A DNA stretch of 64,000 nucleotides, from contig CM057157.1 in assembly GCA_029962745.1 (NCBI GenBank), positions 8,348,977 to 8,412,976 on the forward strand, in the 5' to 3' direction. Positions within the stretch are counted from its first letter, which is position 1; every line of letters begins with the position of its first letter. This stretch comes from Echinometra lucunter (taxonomy: Eukaryota > Echinodermata > Echinoidea > Camarodonta > Echinometridae). A model generated the notes under the pieces. The model made no database searches and was not told where the DNA came from. It saw only the letters and a list, made by a program, of their open reading frames with translations. The translations under genes and the position numbers were made by a program. Shown piece by piece: positions 1 to 11,000 of the stretch.

Positions 1-129
1 TAGGCGTAGGCAGGGTAGATAGAATCAGGATATTGGGGGGGGGGGGAGGTCGAATTCCGGACACTTATTTTGTCTTTTATAGACTTACTCAAGACCCCAA
101 GCCAAGAGTTTCATCTGAAGAGTTTAAAC

Positions 130-845
130 TTTAGTGGGTAACATTACTAACAGTGTAGGAGCCTGGGGAGAAGGCAAAAGTGCTGATTTATGAGGTGAAA
201 TGGTAGAAAATATGTTGGATGTTATCACAGAAGCCTAAATCTTGCAAAAGATTTTGAAAAAAATAATAGTCAATGGAGAAAACTATGAATGATAATTAAT
301 AGAGTGAGGGCGTTACCGTAACGCTTCCTTTTCTTTTATTTTCTTTGTTTCCATGTATTCATATCTCTGCTAATATGAGTCGGACTGGGTTTAATTTTTC
401 ACAGATGATTTTTCTGTGCATAAACAAGTAAACTGACATACAATTCATCCTTTCTCTCAGAAGTTTTGCACACGCCAACACTCCTACCCAGTAGATCTAA
501 ACTACATTTAATAAGGAAGTGTTCACGCCAAACTTTCGAATTCGAACCTGTCCACATTCGAGACCTAGAAAGGCTGCATCACTCATTCACTGAACACATA
601 TCATGTTACTTAAAGGTATAGGTCTACTGGGTAAGAGTGTAGGAAGCGAGCATGCAAAGTGCCGAGTGATCAGGTGAAATGGTGAAAAATATATATCAGA
701 AGGTATCGCAGAAGCCTAAATATTGCAAAAACTTCGGAAAAATGGTCAGTGTAGAAAACTATGAATGATTATAGTGTGAGGGCTTTTATTTTCGTTGTTT
801 ATATTTTCATTCATATCTCGGCTAATATGAGTCGGATTTGGTTGA
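130..845. repeat. Two-unit direct repeat
   Basis: Bases about 130-400 and 620-845 are diverged copies about 490 bp apart. Both hold a GGTGAAATGGT..AAAATAT block, CAGAAGCCTAAAT, AAAACTATGAATGAT and CTAATATGAGTCGGA in the same order. Between them, 481-505 and 617-642 form an inverted pair around TCTACTGGGTA. No long open frame is convincing, so this looks like an old repeat rather than a gene. Confidence 0.6.
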
Positions 846-2900
846 TTCTAGATCATGAGTTTAAAGGTCAGAAGTCTGAGGAAATTTCATTTTGTGCATG
901 CACACATTATCTTAACTCCTATATTTGTGACCTTAAGTTAATATAGATTATGTTAAGATACTTATGTTGACTCAGGGTCTCTGTGAAAATGCCTCACAAA
1001 GAAGCTGCAGATGCCAATAAATTTATACCAGACATAAATATATGGAAATATGTGTCATTTTGTGTTGTTCTTTCTCTAATTGTAATTCAATTGTGCATGA
1101 CAGATGTTGATTCATGATGTCATTAATCACAGTTAGGGAACAAATGGGTTGAGAAAAAAATATGCCAATTTTTTTTATTTTTAAGCAGTCACAAAATTTG
1201 AGACAGAAATATTCAGACATGTGGTTAATTATCTTTGATAGATTTAAAGCAATTCCTGCAGCATCTTACAGAAAAAAAAATGATATCACGTGAATTTTAC
1301 ATACGACAAGAAAGTTTCCACCTCAGTTACTATGTCAACCAAATATTCCCAGGATATAAAAATCTTGTTTTGATTATAGAACTATTCCCCTTTTCAGCAA
1401 GTATGCCTATTTTGTTTATTAAAGATAAGAATAGGGGCAGGCGCAGGGTGGGAGTGGCGATGCAAGGCTGGATGCATTTGGGGGGGGGCGCTCAGGTCAA
1501 TATTTTGTTTGTGTTTTGTTAAAAGTCATCACATTCTGGACAGGATACATACAGGTTTTTATACCCCCAGTGCTCTTCTTTCAGGTTTCTCTCACGTGCA
1601 TGAGAACCTTGCAAGTCATTGCACGCCGTTTTGCATCGATTCTAGCTTACTTAGCATATTGTTTATTGCAAATTGTTCAATTTTCTATTATTATTTTTTT
1701 TATTTGATTTTATAATTTTTTTAATTAATTTATTCAATTTATTTTGTTTTTTATCTTTTTATTTATTTATTCATATTATTTATTTTATAGTGGTTATTAT
1801 TTGATGGGGGGTTAGTCATTTTTAACTGCGGAAATTTTGAGGCCTTTTTTTTCAGTCATCTCATCCATTTGGGCATAATTTTTAGCATAGTTTAGTATTT
1901 TTGCTGCTCCATGTTATTTCATTTCGTATAATTTTAGCATAATTTTGCGGTCCTCCCCCGCATAATTTCATTTTGGACGCTGGCCACACTGCTACCGAGA
2001 TATATTTTGAAACCAGGTAAATGATTTATTTAAAATGTTTATAATTTATAATAATAATTTTAAATGACGATCCATTTTAATACATCGCAAACATGATTAA
2101 ACATGTGGTATGAGAGGTCGGGGGCTGGACAATAAATTGATTCTTTTTTCCATAAATTTATTCCCTTTTTATTCTTCTTGCTTCATTTCTCCTCTTACTC
2201 GTCTCTTCTCCTCGCCCATAAGAACATTCTCTTTCCCCTCTGCCCCGATTGAGCATATCGATCAATTTCAAGAAAATCACACATGAAACAAAATGTGTCC
2301 TCTATTCTGTTTTATGTTCTTGCTTTCTTCTTTCTCTTTTTCTTCATAACAAATTTAGTATAAAGGTAGTCCACTTCTTTATATATCTGGCGGTAAGGCC
2401 ATAAATTTCCTGCTATATCCAGTAATAAAAAAATAAAGAACTCATATCAATATTAAGTTGACACGCCCCTTTAATTTCCTCTTTCGCAGACCAGTACAGT
2501 GTTGAAAGATTTGCAACACTTGTAAATTACGCAATTGCCACGAGTTGAACTCCAGAAGGAGAGAGAGAGAGAAAGCCAGACCCACAGGCCCCCAGCAGTA
2601 AACAAAAATGAGGTTCATTGCAGGCCATGCTTGCAGCTCATGCAGGTGTCGGTGTCTCTTTTCCCCTCTCTCTCTTCTATGCATACATGTGAGAATTTCA
2701 TTCATGATCAGTATGCATGAGAAGGGGGATATAAATTCCAACTTTACGAGTGATAGTTGATTTTTCAAATTTATTGGCATTAACTAAGGAATATATTCAA
2801 TGTATTTTCGACAGAAAACTAGGAATTGACAGTGGCACAAACAGGTGCTTCGTCTGTTATGTATTTTTTCAAACATTTTGTAGTTGACTGAGATACAATT
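846..2900. other. No gene seen; AT-rich sequence
   Basis: Only short random open frames occur here. The stretch 1680-1800 is T-rich low complexity and 1480-1495 is a short G-run. I see no exon with supported splice sites, no RNA gene and no clear element ends. Confidence 0.5.
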
Positions 2901-2904
2901 TTGA

Positions 2905-3465
2905 TTGTGTTTATCATTACGATAAACGTATCCCTTTTTATTCAAATGCCAGACACTTTGAAAATTGTGTTTATTGGGATTTGATATGATCAATCTATTT
3001 TGTTCTCGGAACATAATTCTCACGACATGGAATTCACACGACATGGAGTATTATGCAGTGGCCAGAGTTAAGTGGACACTCAAAACTTTGAGCGTGCCAG
3101 GTAAATATTTTACTAGAAATAACAATCCATTTCTCAAACAAAAAACAAAACAAAACAATACAACTCCACATGGATATTCCACTCCACCCCCTCCCCCTTC
3201 CCACTGTTAAACGACCTCACGACCTCATCATTGATCCGCGCAAGTATTTTTTTTTTCATCCTTTTTGTTGTTGTTTTCTAATGTCATGATAAACGTGTCC
3301 AGTTTTAATGCAAGAAACTGTGAAAATTGTGTTGCCTGGGATTTGATCAGGGAGATGGGAGTTAAACTCCCATCTCCCTGATTTGATACTGTCAGTGTAT
3401 TTTATTCTCGGAACATAATTAAAATGACATGGAGTATGATGGAGTGAGCAAAGTTAAGTGGATGC
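2905..3465. repeat. Direct repeat pair, about 375 bp apart
   Basis: Bases 2905-3085 and 3281-3460 are diverged copies. Shared blocks in the same order are GATAAACGT, GAAAATTGTGTT, GGGATTTGAT, TTCTCGGAACATAATT, GACATGGAGTAT and GTTAAGTGGA. The second copy contains the extra palindrome at 3346-3382, absent from the first. Confidence 0.65.
3346..3382. repeat. Near-perfect 37 bp palindrome
   Basis: Two 18-base arms (3346-3363 and 3365-3382) are exact reverse complements around one central A. The insert is flanked by a repeated ATTTGAT and is missing from the paralogous repeat copy at about 2973, so it is a discrete insertion. Confidence 0.85.
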
Positions 3466-3702
3466 TTACATGTAGATCCAACGCTTGTCATTGATTTCTT
3501 GAAGTTCTACCCAAAATCATTTAGATAGAATGGGTGCGATAATGAAATTATAGACAAATTAATTCCAGAGATATCGCGATTGCAAAATTTGACATATAGT
3601 ACAAACTTTGAGCGCACCAATTAAACAATTTATAAAAAATAAAGGTCAATTCAGTTGGAAGTGAGATAATTGTATTTCTAGCAATGCAAAATTGGTTACA
3701 GC

Positions 3703-4246
3703 TCGTTATTCCGAAGGCCCGTTATTCCGACGGTTTGTTATTCCGAAGGTTCGTTATTCCGAAACACGCAAATTGCGTATACCTAGATGTTCGTTAGTCC
3801 GAAAATGAAAAAGGGTTTTCTAATCCGAACATTTGTAGTTATTCCAAAGGTTCGTTATTCCGAAGGTTCGTTAGTCCGACAATAAAATAAAGTTCGTTAT
3901 TCCGAAGGTTCGTTAATCCGAAAATGAAATAAGGTTCGTTATTCCGAAGAATCGTTTATCCGAAAATAAAATCAGATTCGTTATTCCGAAGGTTCGATAG
4001 TCCGAAAATGAAAAAAGGTTCGTTAGTCCCAAAATGATTTAAGGTTCATTAATCCGAAAATGAAATAAGGTTCGTTAGTCCGAAAATGATTTAAAGTTCG
4101 TTAATCCGAAAATTTAATAAGGTTCGTTAATCCGAAAAAGAAATTAGGTTTGTTAGTCCGAAAATGATTTAAGGTTCGTTAATCCGAAAATGAAATAAGG
4201 TTCGTTATTCCGAAAATGAAATAAGGTTCGTTAGTCCGAAAATACA
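3703..4246. repeat. TTCGTTATTCCGAA minisatellite
   Basis: About twenty degenerate units of roughly 26 bp follow one another. The core is GGTTCGTTAxTCCGAA followed by AATGAAATAA or AATGATTTAA. The x position alternates mainly between T and G, and the core has partial dyad symmetry (TTCG...CGAA). No coding frame survives. The array is sharply bounded and its units vary, unlike a simple microsatellite. Confidence 0.9.
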
Positions 4247-4319
4247 GTAATCAACATGGCGAAGTCGGGATAGCCGGGTGGGACGGGCGTTGGTCAGAAT
4301 GACCCTTTCTGTTCAATTG

Positions 4320-4870
4320 TTATGGGGGGGGGGGGGGAGGGGCTGATCTATCGTGACCAGGGACGTATACGGATTCTTTCAAAGGGGATGATCATAGGCT
4401 TATGGGAGTAGTTTATTTTCAATCCTGAATCCATGCAAGAATCGATGTTATGCTTAGGCTACCGCTCTCGCCAGCCCTGTCGAAGTTGGTGGGGGGGGGG
4501 GGGGAGGAGGTTTCATGCATTTTTTTCATTGTTTTGTTCATGTTCGAAGATCCGTTCTCGATTAGATGTTTACCACTTGTAAACTTTAAGAATTTCGCTC
4601 TGAGGGGGCCAGCGGGCCCGAGAGGGGGTTGTTTGGATCAGAATAGAAGGAGTGTTAAACATCCCAGGGGCGTCGATCCCTTTTTTTGGACGGGGGGGGG
4701 GGGCAAAATAGCCATCTGTAGCTAGCGTGGCCAACTTTTCGGAATGGAGGGGGGCGTAACAGCCATCCGTAGCTAGCGTGCATGCCAACTTTTCGGAATG
4801 GGGGGGGGGGGGGGGGGATACACACTAATTTCGCATTAAATGTCTTATAAGAGGGCAAGACAAGAGTAGT
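4320..4870. repeat. G-tract cluster with two 60 bp units
   Basis: Runs of 9 to 18 G occur near 4324, 4490, 4693 and 4800 on the plus strand. Bases about 4700-4820 hold two copies of a unit containing AGCCATCxGTAGCTAGCGTG and CCAACTTTTCGGAATGG, each ending in a G-run. Reverse-strand proline-rich frames here are by-products of the G-runs. Confidence 0.7.
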
Positions 4871-5086
4871 GGCGCAGACAGGTCCTCATACCGGGGGATG
4901 CCATGGGGGCAGGGGCGTACTTACGCCCCGCCGCATAGGCCCCGGCGTACGCCCCTACCCTCCCCTATAGCATGGGGGGTTCAACTTTTATCGCATCAGT
5001 TATGATTGTGACTTCGTTCCAGCATTCTGGAACGCCTACGGGAAGGGGGAGGGGGCACGCCGACATAATGAACCAACAGGACCTAA

Positions 5087-5090
5087 GCTA

Positions 5091-5128
<38 letters not shown>

Positions 5129-5280
5129 AGTAACAACAGTTAACAGTAATCCAACAGGACCTAAGCTAATGATGATGATGATGATGATGATAGTAACAAC
5201 AGTTAACAGTAATCCAACAGGACCTAAGCTAATGATGATGATGATGATGATAGTAACAACAGGTAACAGTAATTATTACT
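5087..5280 (+). repeat. Three-unit repeat built on (ATG)n
   Basis: Three tandem units of about 50-65 bp each carry CCTAAGCTA, an (ATG)n run of 12, 7 and 6 repeats, then ATAGTAACAACAG and TAACAGTAAT. The ATG number falls from unit to unit, which accounts for most of the length difference. The resulting poly-methionine frame is not a gene. Confidence 0.85.
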
Positions 5281-5303
5281 ATTATTAGTGAAAATATTGC
5301 TGT

Positions 5304-5540
5304 CATCATTGTAATCATTTTATTTCATTTCATTTCATTTATTTCCACAATGCAGCGAATAAATTTTACAAGATCTTTACATTTCAAGATCATTATGAAA
5401 TCAACAGTGTAGAGTTATACAAAATATTGATATTAATTCAGTTCATACAGTACATGAAATTAATAAATGGCAAGTATAAAATAAAGAATGCTGGCTGTAT
5501 ATGTGGAGGAAACCTTTAAAAGCAAAGCTTGTGAATCAGG
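5304..5540 (-). mobile_element. Possible non-LTR retroelement 3' end
   Basis: Read on the minus strand, TTGTGGAAATAAATG runs into a short (AAATG)n tail at 5321-5342. This is a common 3' terminus style for invertebrate LINEs. No coding part is present. It could equally be a simple repeat next to AT-rich sequence. Confidence 0.3.
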
Positions 5541-5939
5541 TTCCCATGGAGAGTAGTAGTAGTATTTTCTATTCAACTACTTTTTATTCATCTGTTTTGT
5601 AATTAGTATATGGAGGAGCATTGTTAAGCGAAACTTTCACTATTTATTAGTGTCACTTTTCTTGATTTATACCCCCGTCCCCCTCTGACTAGGATAATGT
5701 CAAAGCCCTCGAAAGGTCAGCGTGGTCAGTATCATCTATGGAATAGCTATAATTATCTAAAACTATTGATATTATTGCTTTGCCTAGTACTTCACCGTTC
5801 TGACGAAATGAGCTCAAACTTTTTTTTTTGGGGGGGGGATGAGATTGGCATGCATCGAAACAATGATTTCAGGGGTTCTATGTACAAACCTAACCCTATC
5901 ACCTCAGCACACACATTTTTATTATCATTATTATTTTTT

Positions 5940-6116
5940 TGTAACAAAACATGCACACGTTGGTATCAATATGCAGCACATCACTTTATTGAAATACGAT
6001 AAAACAGCAATGTGGATAAAATGTCTTGTTCAAGGGCATAAGTGCCGTGCCTCGGTTCGAACCCCGGACCTTCGCGTTTACAGTCAAGCGCCTTAAATCA
6101 TGCTACTATACGGCAC
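5940..6116 (-). mobile_element. tRNA-derived SINE
   Basis: On the minus strand 6116-6042 is tRNA-sized (75 bases), with a perfect 7 bp acceptor pairing (GTGCCGT with ACGGCAC) and a B-box-like GGTTCGAACC. The D and anticodon arms pair poorly; the loop CTGTAAA recalls tRNA-Tyr. A CCCTTGAACAAGACATTTTA-like body follows, typical of tRNA-derived SINEs, so this is not a functional tRNA gene. Upstream lies a (CA)n run (about 6125-6170). Confidence 0.6.
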
Positions 6117-6829
6117 CTCTTATACACACGCACACACCCTGCCACACACAACACACACACACCCGCACACATGCTGTTCCGGGGAAACGAACTGAAATAG
6201 AATACCTCTTCAAATCCCACGTGATAATGATAATGAAATAAAAACAATCATAATTGCAGTTATCACTTTTACCATGATTAATAGTATGATCACCATTACT
6301 ACCATCATTATCATTCTTATTCATAATTATATTTTTTGTTTTATCATCGTTATTATCATCAGTGTAATCATTATTATTAGCAGCAGAAGCTATTAAAATA
6401 AATAATGATCCCCCTCTAAAAAAAAAAAACAGAATAAAAAACCCCATCCCCCCAAAAAAAATCTCTCTTGCCTGGAGGTAAGCTACGGATGACCCACACA
6501 CAGTCCCCAACACTCTAAATCCATTCGCTTAGACTGCTCAGATAAAATCAAAATCAAAATTCTTGATCCACGCCGCTTTTTAATGCAACATAATGCTCTG
6601 CCGAAAAATAGTCATGTATCATCCTCCGCTGAGACTATACCAATATTTATACTGCGTAATATCCTATTATTTTTAATTAAAACACCGTATTTGTTACTTA
6701 AGAAATTTATTTCTTAACGAAAGTTTAATAAGGCTCGTTATGTTTTTTTCTATATTTAGTCCGCTTCTATATACTTTTCTTTTCAAAGGAAACTTTATCC
6801 TGAGGTAATTTTAGCTTCTAGTTTTTATG

Positions 6830-7170
6830 CCTTGTTCACGATCCACAAAATTTGGACACTCCGATCCGCCGCACAGCTGCAACTTTCAACACAGTGTGCA
6901 TGCATGAAACGCAGACTGTGGTTGTGTCGGAGTAGCATGCGCCTTTTAGTACAGCTTGGCACGTGCAGCTTCAGCCAGATACTGCGTTCCACCTTGTCCG
7001 GACGATCGTCCTACCGCGTTCCGCTGGATGATTGCCCTGTCGTTGTCCGAGAGAAAAAAATTGTCCCATATCAGACATGTCAGATCTGCGGCACGCAGCG
7101 TTCCGATTATCGTCCTACCGCAGTTTCAGCAGTACGCTGCAGCGGAGCGCTAGTGATAATAAAGTTGGCG
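6830..7170. other. GC- and CpG-rich block of unknown nature
   Basis: This 340 bp block is much richer in CG than its surroundings and has an internal repeat (CGTCCTACCGC near 7009 and 7112, each near a GTTCCG). A 156-codon plus-strand frame crosses it, but its composition is not protein-like and no splice sites support it. It ends where homology between the mucolipin copies begins. Confidence 0.4.
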
Positions 7171-7377
7171 TACTTTAAAAGATCCTGGACTGGCTCTGCC
7201 CCTTATAGAAATAGTGATCACTTCATATACATATATTTATGCAATGTACCTGAGATAGTTACAGAAGAATTTTTTTTCCATCACATCACCTTTTCTTCTT
7301 GAGTATGGGAAATGACTGTAATAAAAGGCTGCTATTACATGCATGTGTGCAGCATTTCCATGAACAATAGATCTTGA

Positions 7378-7609
7378 GGAGGCGCTGTGGCTCAGTGGTA
7401 GAGCAGTGGTCTCGTAACTGGGTGTACCCGGGTTCGAAACCAAGTGGATGCGCTAATGCCCTTTGGTAAGGTATTAATCCTCATTACCAAGTCCTTCGGA
7501 GGGGACTTAAAGCCGTCGGTCCTCTGGTTGCTTACTAACAAGCATATACATGCTTTCTTGGCAGTCAGGTAAAATAACCAACCATTTAACCATTTTAACC
7601 ATTTAACCA
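7378..7609 (+). mobile_element. tRNA-derived SINE with exact empty site
   Basis: The head has a good A box (TGGCTCAGTGGTAGAGC), an anticodon-like loop CTCGTAA and a B box (GGGTTCGAAACC). A conserved body with GGGACTTAAAGCCGTCGGTC follows, then a (CCATTTAA)n-like tail. The duplicated copy at 60106/60107 reads straight through (CTTGATTCAATG), which fixes both ends and shows that the SINE inserted after the duplication or was absent from that lineage. Confidence 0.85.
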
Positions 7610-7995
7610 TTCAATGAACATACACGTAATTGTTCTCAACTGTTGTCATTCATAGCATGTACATGTACATGTAGCTATCTGAAGTAACCACGTGTACATA
7701 ACAGTAAAAAAAGTGCACAAATTGAGTTAAATGGTTTGATAGCACTGACACATAGTACACATACATGTAGGAACTCAAAATTTCTGTGAGTGATTACTAA
7801 ACTGATCTTATCATCAGTGACTGACATGTTTTCAGCCTTGAATTTTTTTTCTCATGCAAATACATGTACATAAATATACATTACATGTAAAATGACATCC
7901 TTGCAAGACTTATAAATTTTGGAGGCATCCTGGAACAAAATCATACTGAAGTTATATGACTATTTCAGTAATGAGGGAACATACAATGTACTCAC

Positions 7996-8086
7996 AGAGA
8001 TATTAGACTTGATGCAATCTGGACTAGTCTTGGAATCTTTGAGATGAATACTGTTTAATGCAAAATTTAGTGTAAGAGCCCTCAAT
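7996..8086 (-). CDS. MCOLN: Mucolipin copy A exon 6
   Basis: AG|A...TCT|GTGAGT, 91 nt; begins by completing a Thr codon and ends in phase 0. It encodes 30 residues matching the strand before TM2 of mucolipins (SIHLKDSK, PDCIK). Compared with copy B it lacks two codons and differs at roughly one base in six, much more than exon 5 does, yet it remains open. Confidence 0.85.
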
Positions 8087-11000
8087 CTGTAAAGAAATAC
8101 AAAATAAAAGAACAACCCATTTTAACACTGACAATATTGTACAACTGAGGCAGTATAAACCTGGTAATGCATACCGGTCTTAAATTCTCACCAATATCAT
8201 CATATTACTTGGAATTTGATATTTTTGCACACAGAAAATATTTCTTTTCCTTCAAGTGAATTTGATCATGATTGATGATATGGTCCAAAGTTGAACGAGC
8301 ATATACATGTATACACTACTATGCTTTACAAAATCTGATGAGGATGGGCAGGATAAACACAAGTAAAGGACGTTCCACAGTAATGTTTCTGCGCATCCCT
8401 ACCGCGCAGGTTAAAACGTCACGCGCACAGTTGATGGATCAGCTGTGCGCGTCAGCTGATTGTTCACGGTGCATCACAGCGCAGATGCAACACCGAGCCT
8501 GCCGAGCTGGCCGGCCTGGAGCGCAGCAGCTAGCTCTCGCTGGTTTTGGTTTGCAAAATTGACTAGATTTACATTCGTCATGATATATGGTAACAATTAC
8601 AATTGATTGCAAAGCCTGGCTAAAGCTTTAGTAAAGATTCACAGGGCTCTCACTTCACTTTTTTCCTTGGTTGCCAGCCAGGCAACCAGTACAATTGGTT
8701 AGGTTGCCTAATGCCCAGGTGGTCACAGTGATTATGTTCAAATAGCAATAGCATTGTGTAATGAAATGTAATGTGAATCGGCGAATATTGCTCGCGATTC
8801 GCAATTCGTGTGCTTTCTTTAGTGGGAAACCCCTCTCTTTGAGTTCCTACTCTCAGAAAACTGAATACTGCATATCTGAGGGGATATTTTTACCTATTTC
8901 TGCAGGCATTATTCCTGTGTTTAATTGAGAAGTCCAATGAAAAGTATACCCAGTTGTTGGGTGTCCGGACAGGTTGTGTATCCGGACAGTCGATTTTAAA
9001 CAGCCAATTGAAAAAGTTCACAAGCAAATCTCTTAAATGTTTTAGCACAAAATGTTAGACAATATTATAGAGAACAAATATTGATGATGATTAGCACAAA
9101 TCAATGCGTAGTTTTTGTTTAATCCAAAGATAAAAAAAAGAAGGCTTCATTTTTGTTACGTGTCCGGACACCCCCCCCCCCCCCCCCCCCCCCCCCATCG
9201 TATTTATATCATCTCAGGAAAACCTGGACCGGACGTCTGCACTATATAGACTAAGAAGATATTCCTTAAACCTGTTAGTAATGAACAAACACTAGTACTT
9301 GCCTACTTGGGTAACATTACTAATCTTGTTGCTCTGTCTTGAAAGCCTTTGGCAAGCTTTCCGGTTTTCAACAACAACCAATGATTTGCTGTGCATAAAA
9401 TTTGAATATGTTAGTTAACAGGTCTATTAACTACAAAAATAATTTGGAATCAAGTCTGCGTACACTACTTCAGCTGTACTTGTTGCTACGTCAGTCAAGC
9501 CTATGACAAGCATTCAGGGTGTCAAGAACAGCCATTGTTCTTAAAAAGTATATATAAAATTTGAATATGCATGTGTGAAATTAGTTCCCATGACTGACAG
9601 CTTACCTCAGCACCACGTCATGTCATCATTGACTAGCAAATGATTAGTAAAAAGACTAAATTAATGAAAGACCAATGTAAGACTAACTGATTTCAGTGTA
9701 GGACTATTTACGGTCCTTCTTTCTCATGCAATACTAATTATTTCCAGGATTATTCAAATAAGACATAATTTGATTGACTAATCAATATTAGTCAGTTTAT
9801 AAAGAAATGACTAATTATTTCTTAGTCAAATAAGACATAGTGAATGACTAATCTTTTTTAGTCATTTGACCAACTTTCGTTTTCAGTGTAGATTCTCAGC
9901 CTTTTGCATGTTTTTGGCGCGTTTTGTGGTTTTTAAGCCGATTCGCAACTATTAGGGCGACGATAGTTCAAAAACCAGCACATGGACCCCACTTTTTAAA
10001 TGTTTCAATCTCTTCAGTATACTTTCCTCTACAATTCTAGAGAGAAAGACGAATATGACATGAGTTTTGACTGTTTGGGCCATAAAATTGAATCGGCCGT
10101 ATTTTGGATTAGATTCTCAGCCTTTTGCATGTTTTTTGACGCGTTTTGGGGGGGGGGGGTTTCAAGCCGATTCGCAGCCATTAGGGCGCCGACAGCATGA
10201 AAAACGAGCACATGGACCCCACTTTTTTAATGTGTCTACCCCTTTAGTAGGCATTTCTCTACCATTTTGCAAATTTTCATGAAAATGACATGGATTTTGA
10301 ATAAAGTGCAGCTTAATCTTTACTTTTCCTGTAGATTCCAAGATATGTTTTTTGTCCTTTTTGGCACCATTTTCGCCACATGAGGGCGCTGCAAGTTTAA
10401 AGAGAAGTACAGATGGCCCAGTTTTAACAGTCTTTACACCTTTGTCATACATTTCGCTACAAATCTGGAGGATTTGATAAAGTTTGATAGGGTTTTGACA
10501 GAGTAAAAGTGATTTATAGTCGTTTGTCGAAATCGTGAGGTCTAAAAGAGGCCTAAATCTCTTGATTGCGTCATTTTATCGGCCATCCAATTATGGCAGC
10601 TTCGAAGTCCCGTAGAAAAAAATAAGCACATGAACCTATATTATTTTTTGCAGTTTTGACCTACATAGGTACCAAAGTAACTCTATGCAAAATTTGGAGA
10701 AAATGACAGGGATTTCATTTTAACTGTGGAACGTCCTTAAATATACAAGCTATAAATGACTGACACAGGAAGAAATATCTAGTCTGCTATCATTCTTTTA
10801 TTAAAGACATTGGTTAACATCGTTATGATTTTAAAAAATCTTGTTTTGTAACTTGAAAATGGGATAAACATAAGGGTTATAGTGTAAAAATACCAGTCTG
10901 AAAGTTTCAAAGTAAAATATCCACAGGAAGTATTTTTGAATATCAAAAATGTGAACCAATGTTTGAAAAATATACGAGGGTCGGTTGCACAGAATAGACA

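Noticed and set aside
5091..5288. Poly-methionine frame
   Set aside because: It is a translation of an (ATG)n repeat array, not a protein.
6042..6116. Functional tRNA gene
   Set aside because: Acceptor pairing is good but the D, anticodon and T stems do not fold; the downstream body marks a SINE.
6832..7302. 156-codon plus-strand frame
   Set aside because: It crosses a GC-rich block and then the start of the segmental duplication. Composition is not protein-like and no splice sites or homology support it.
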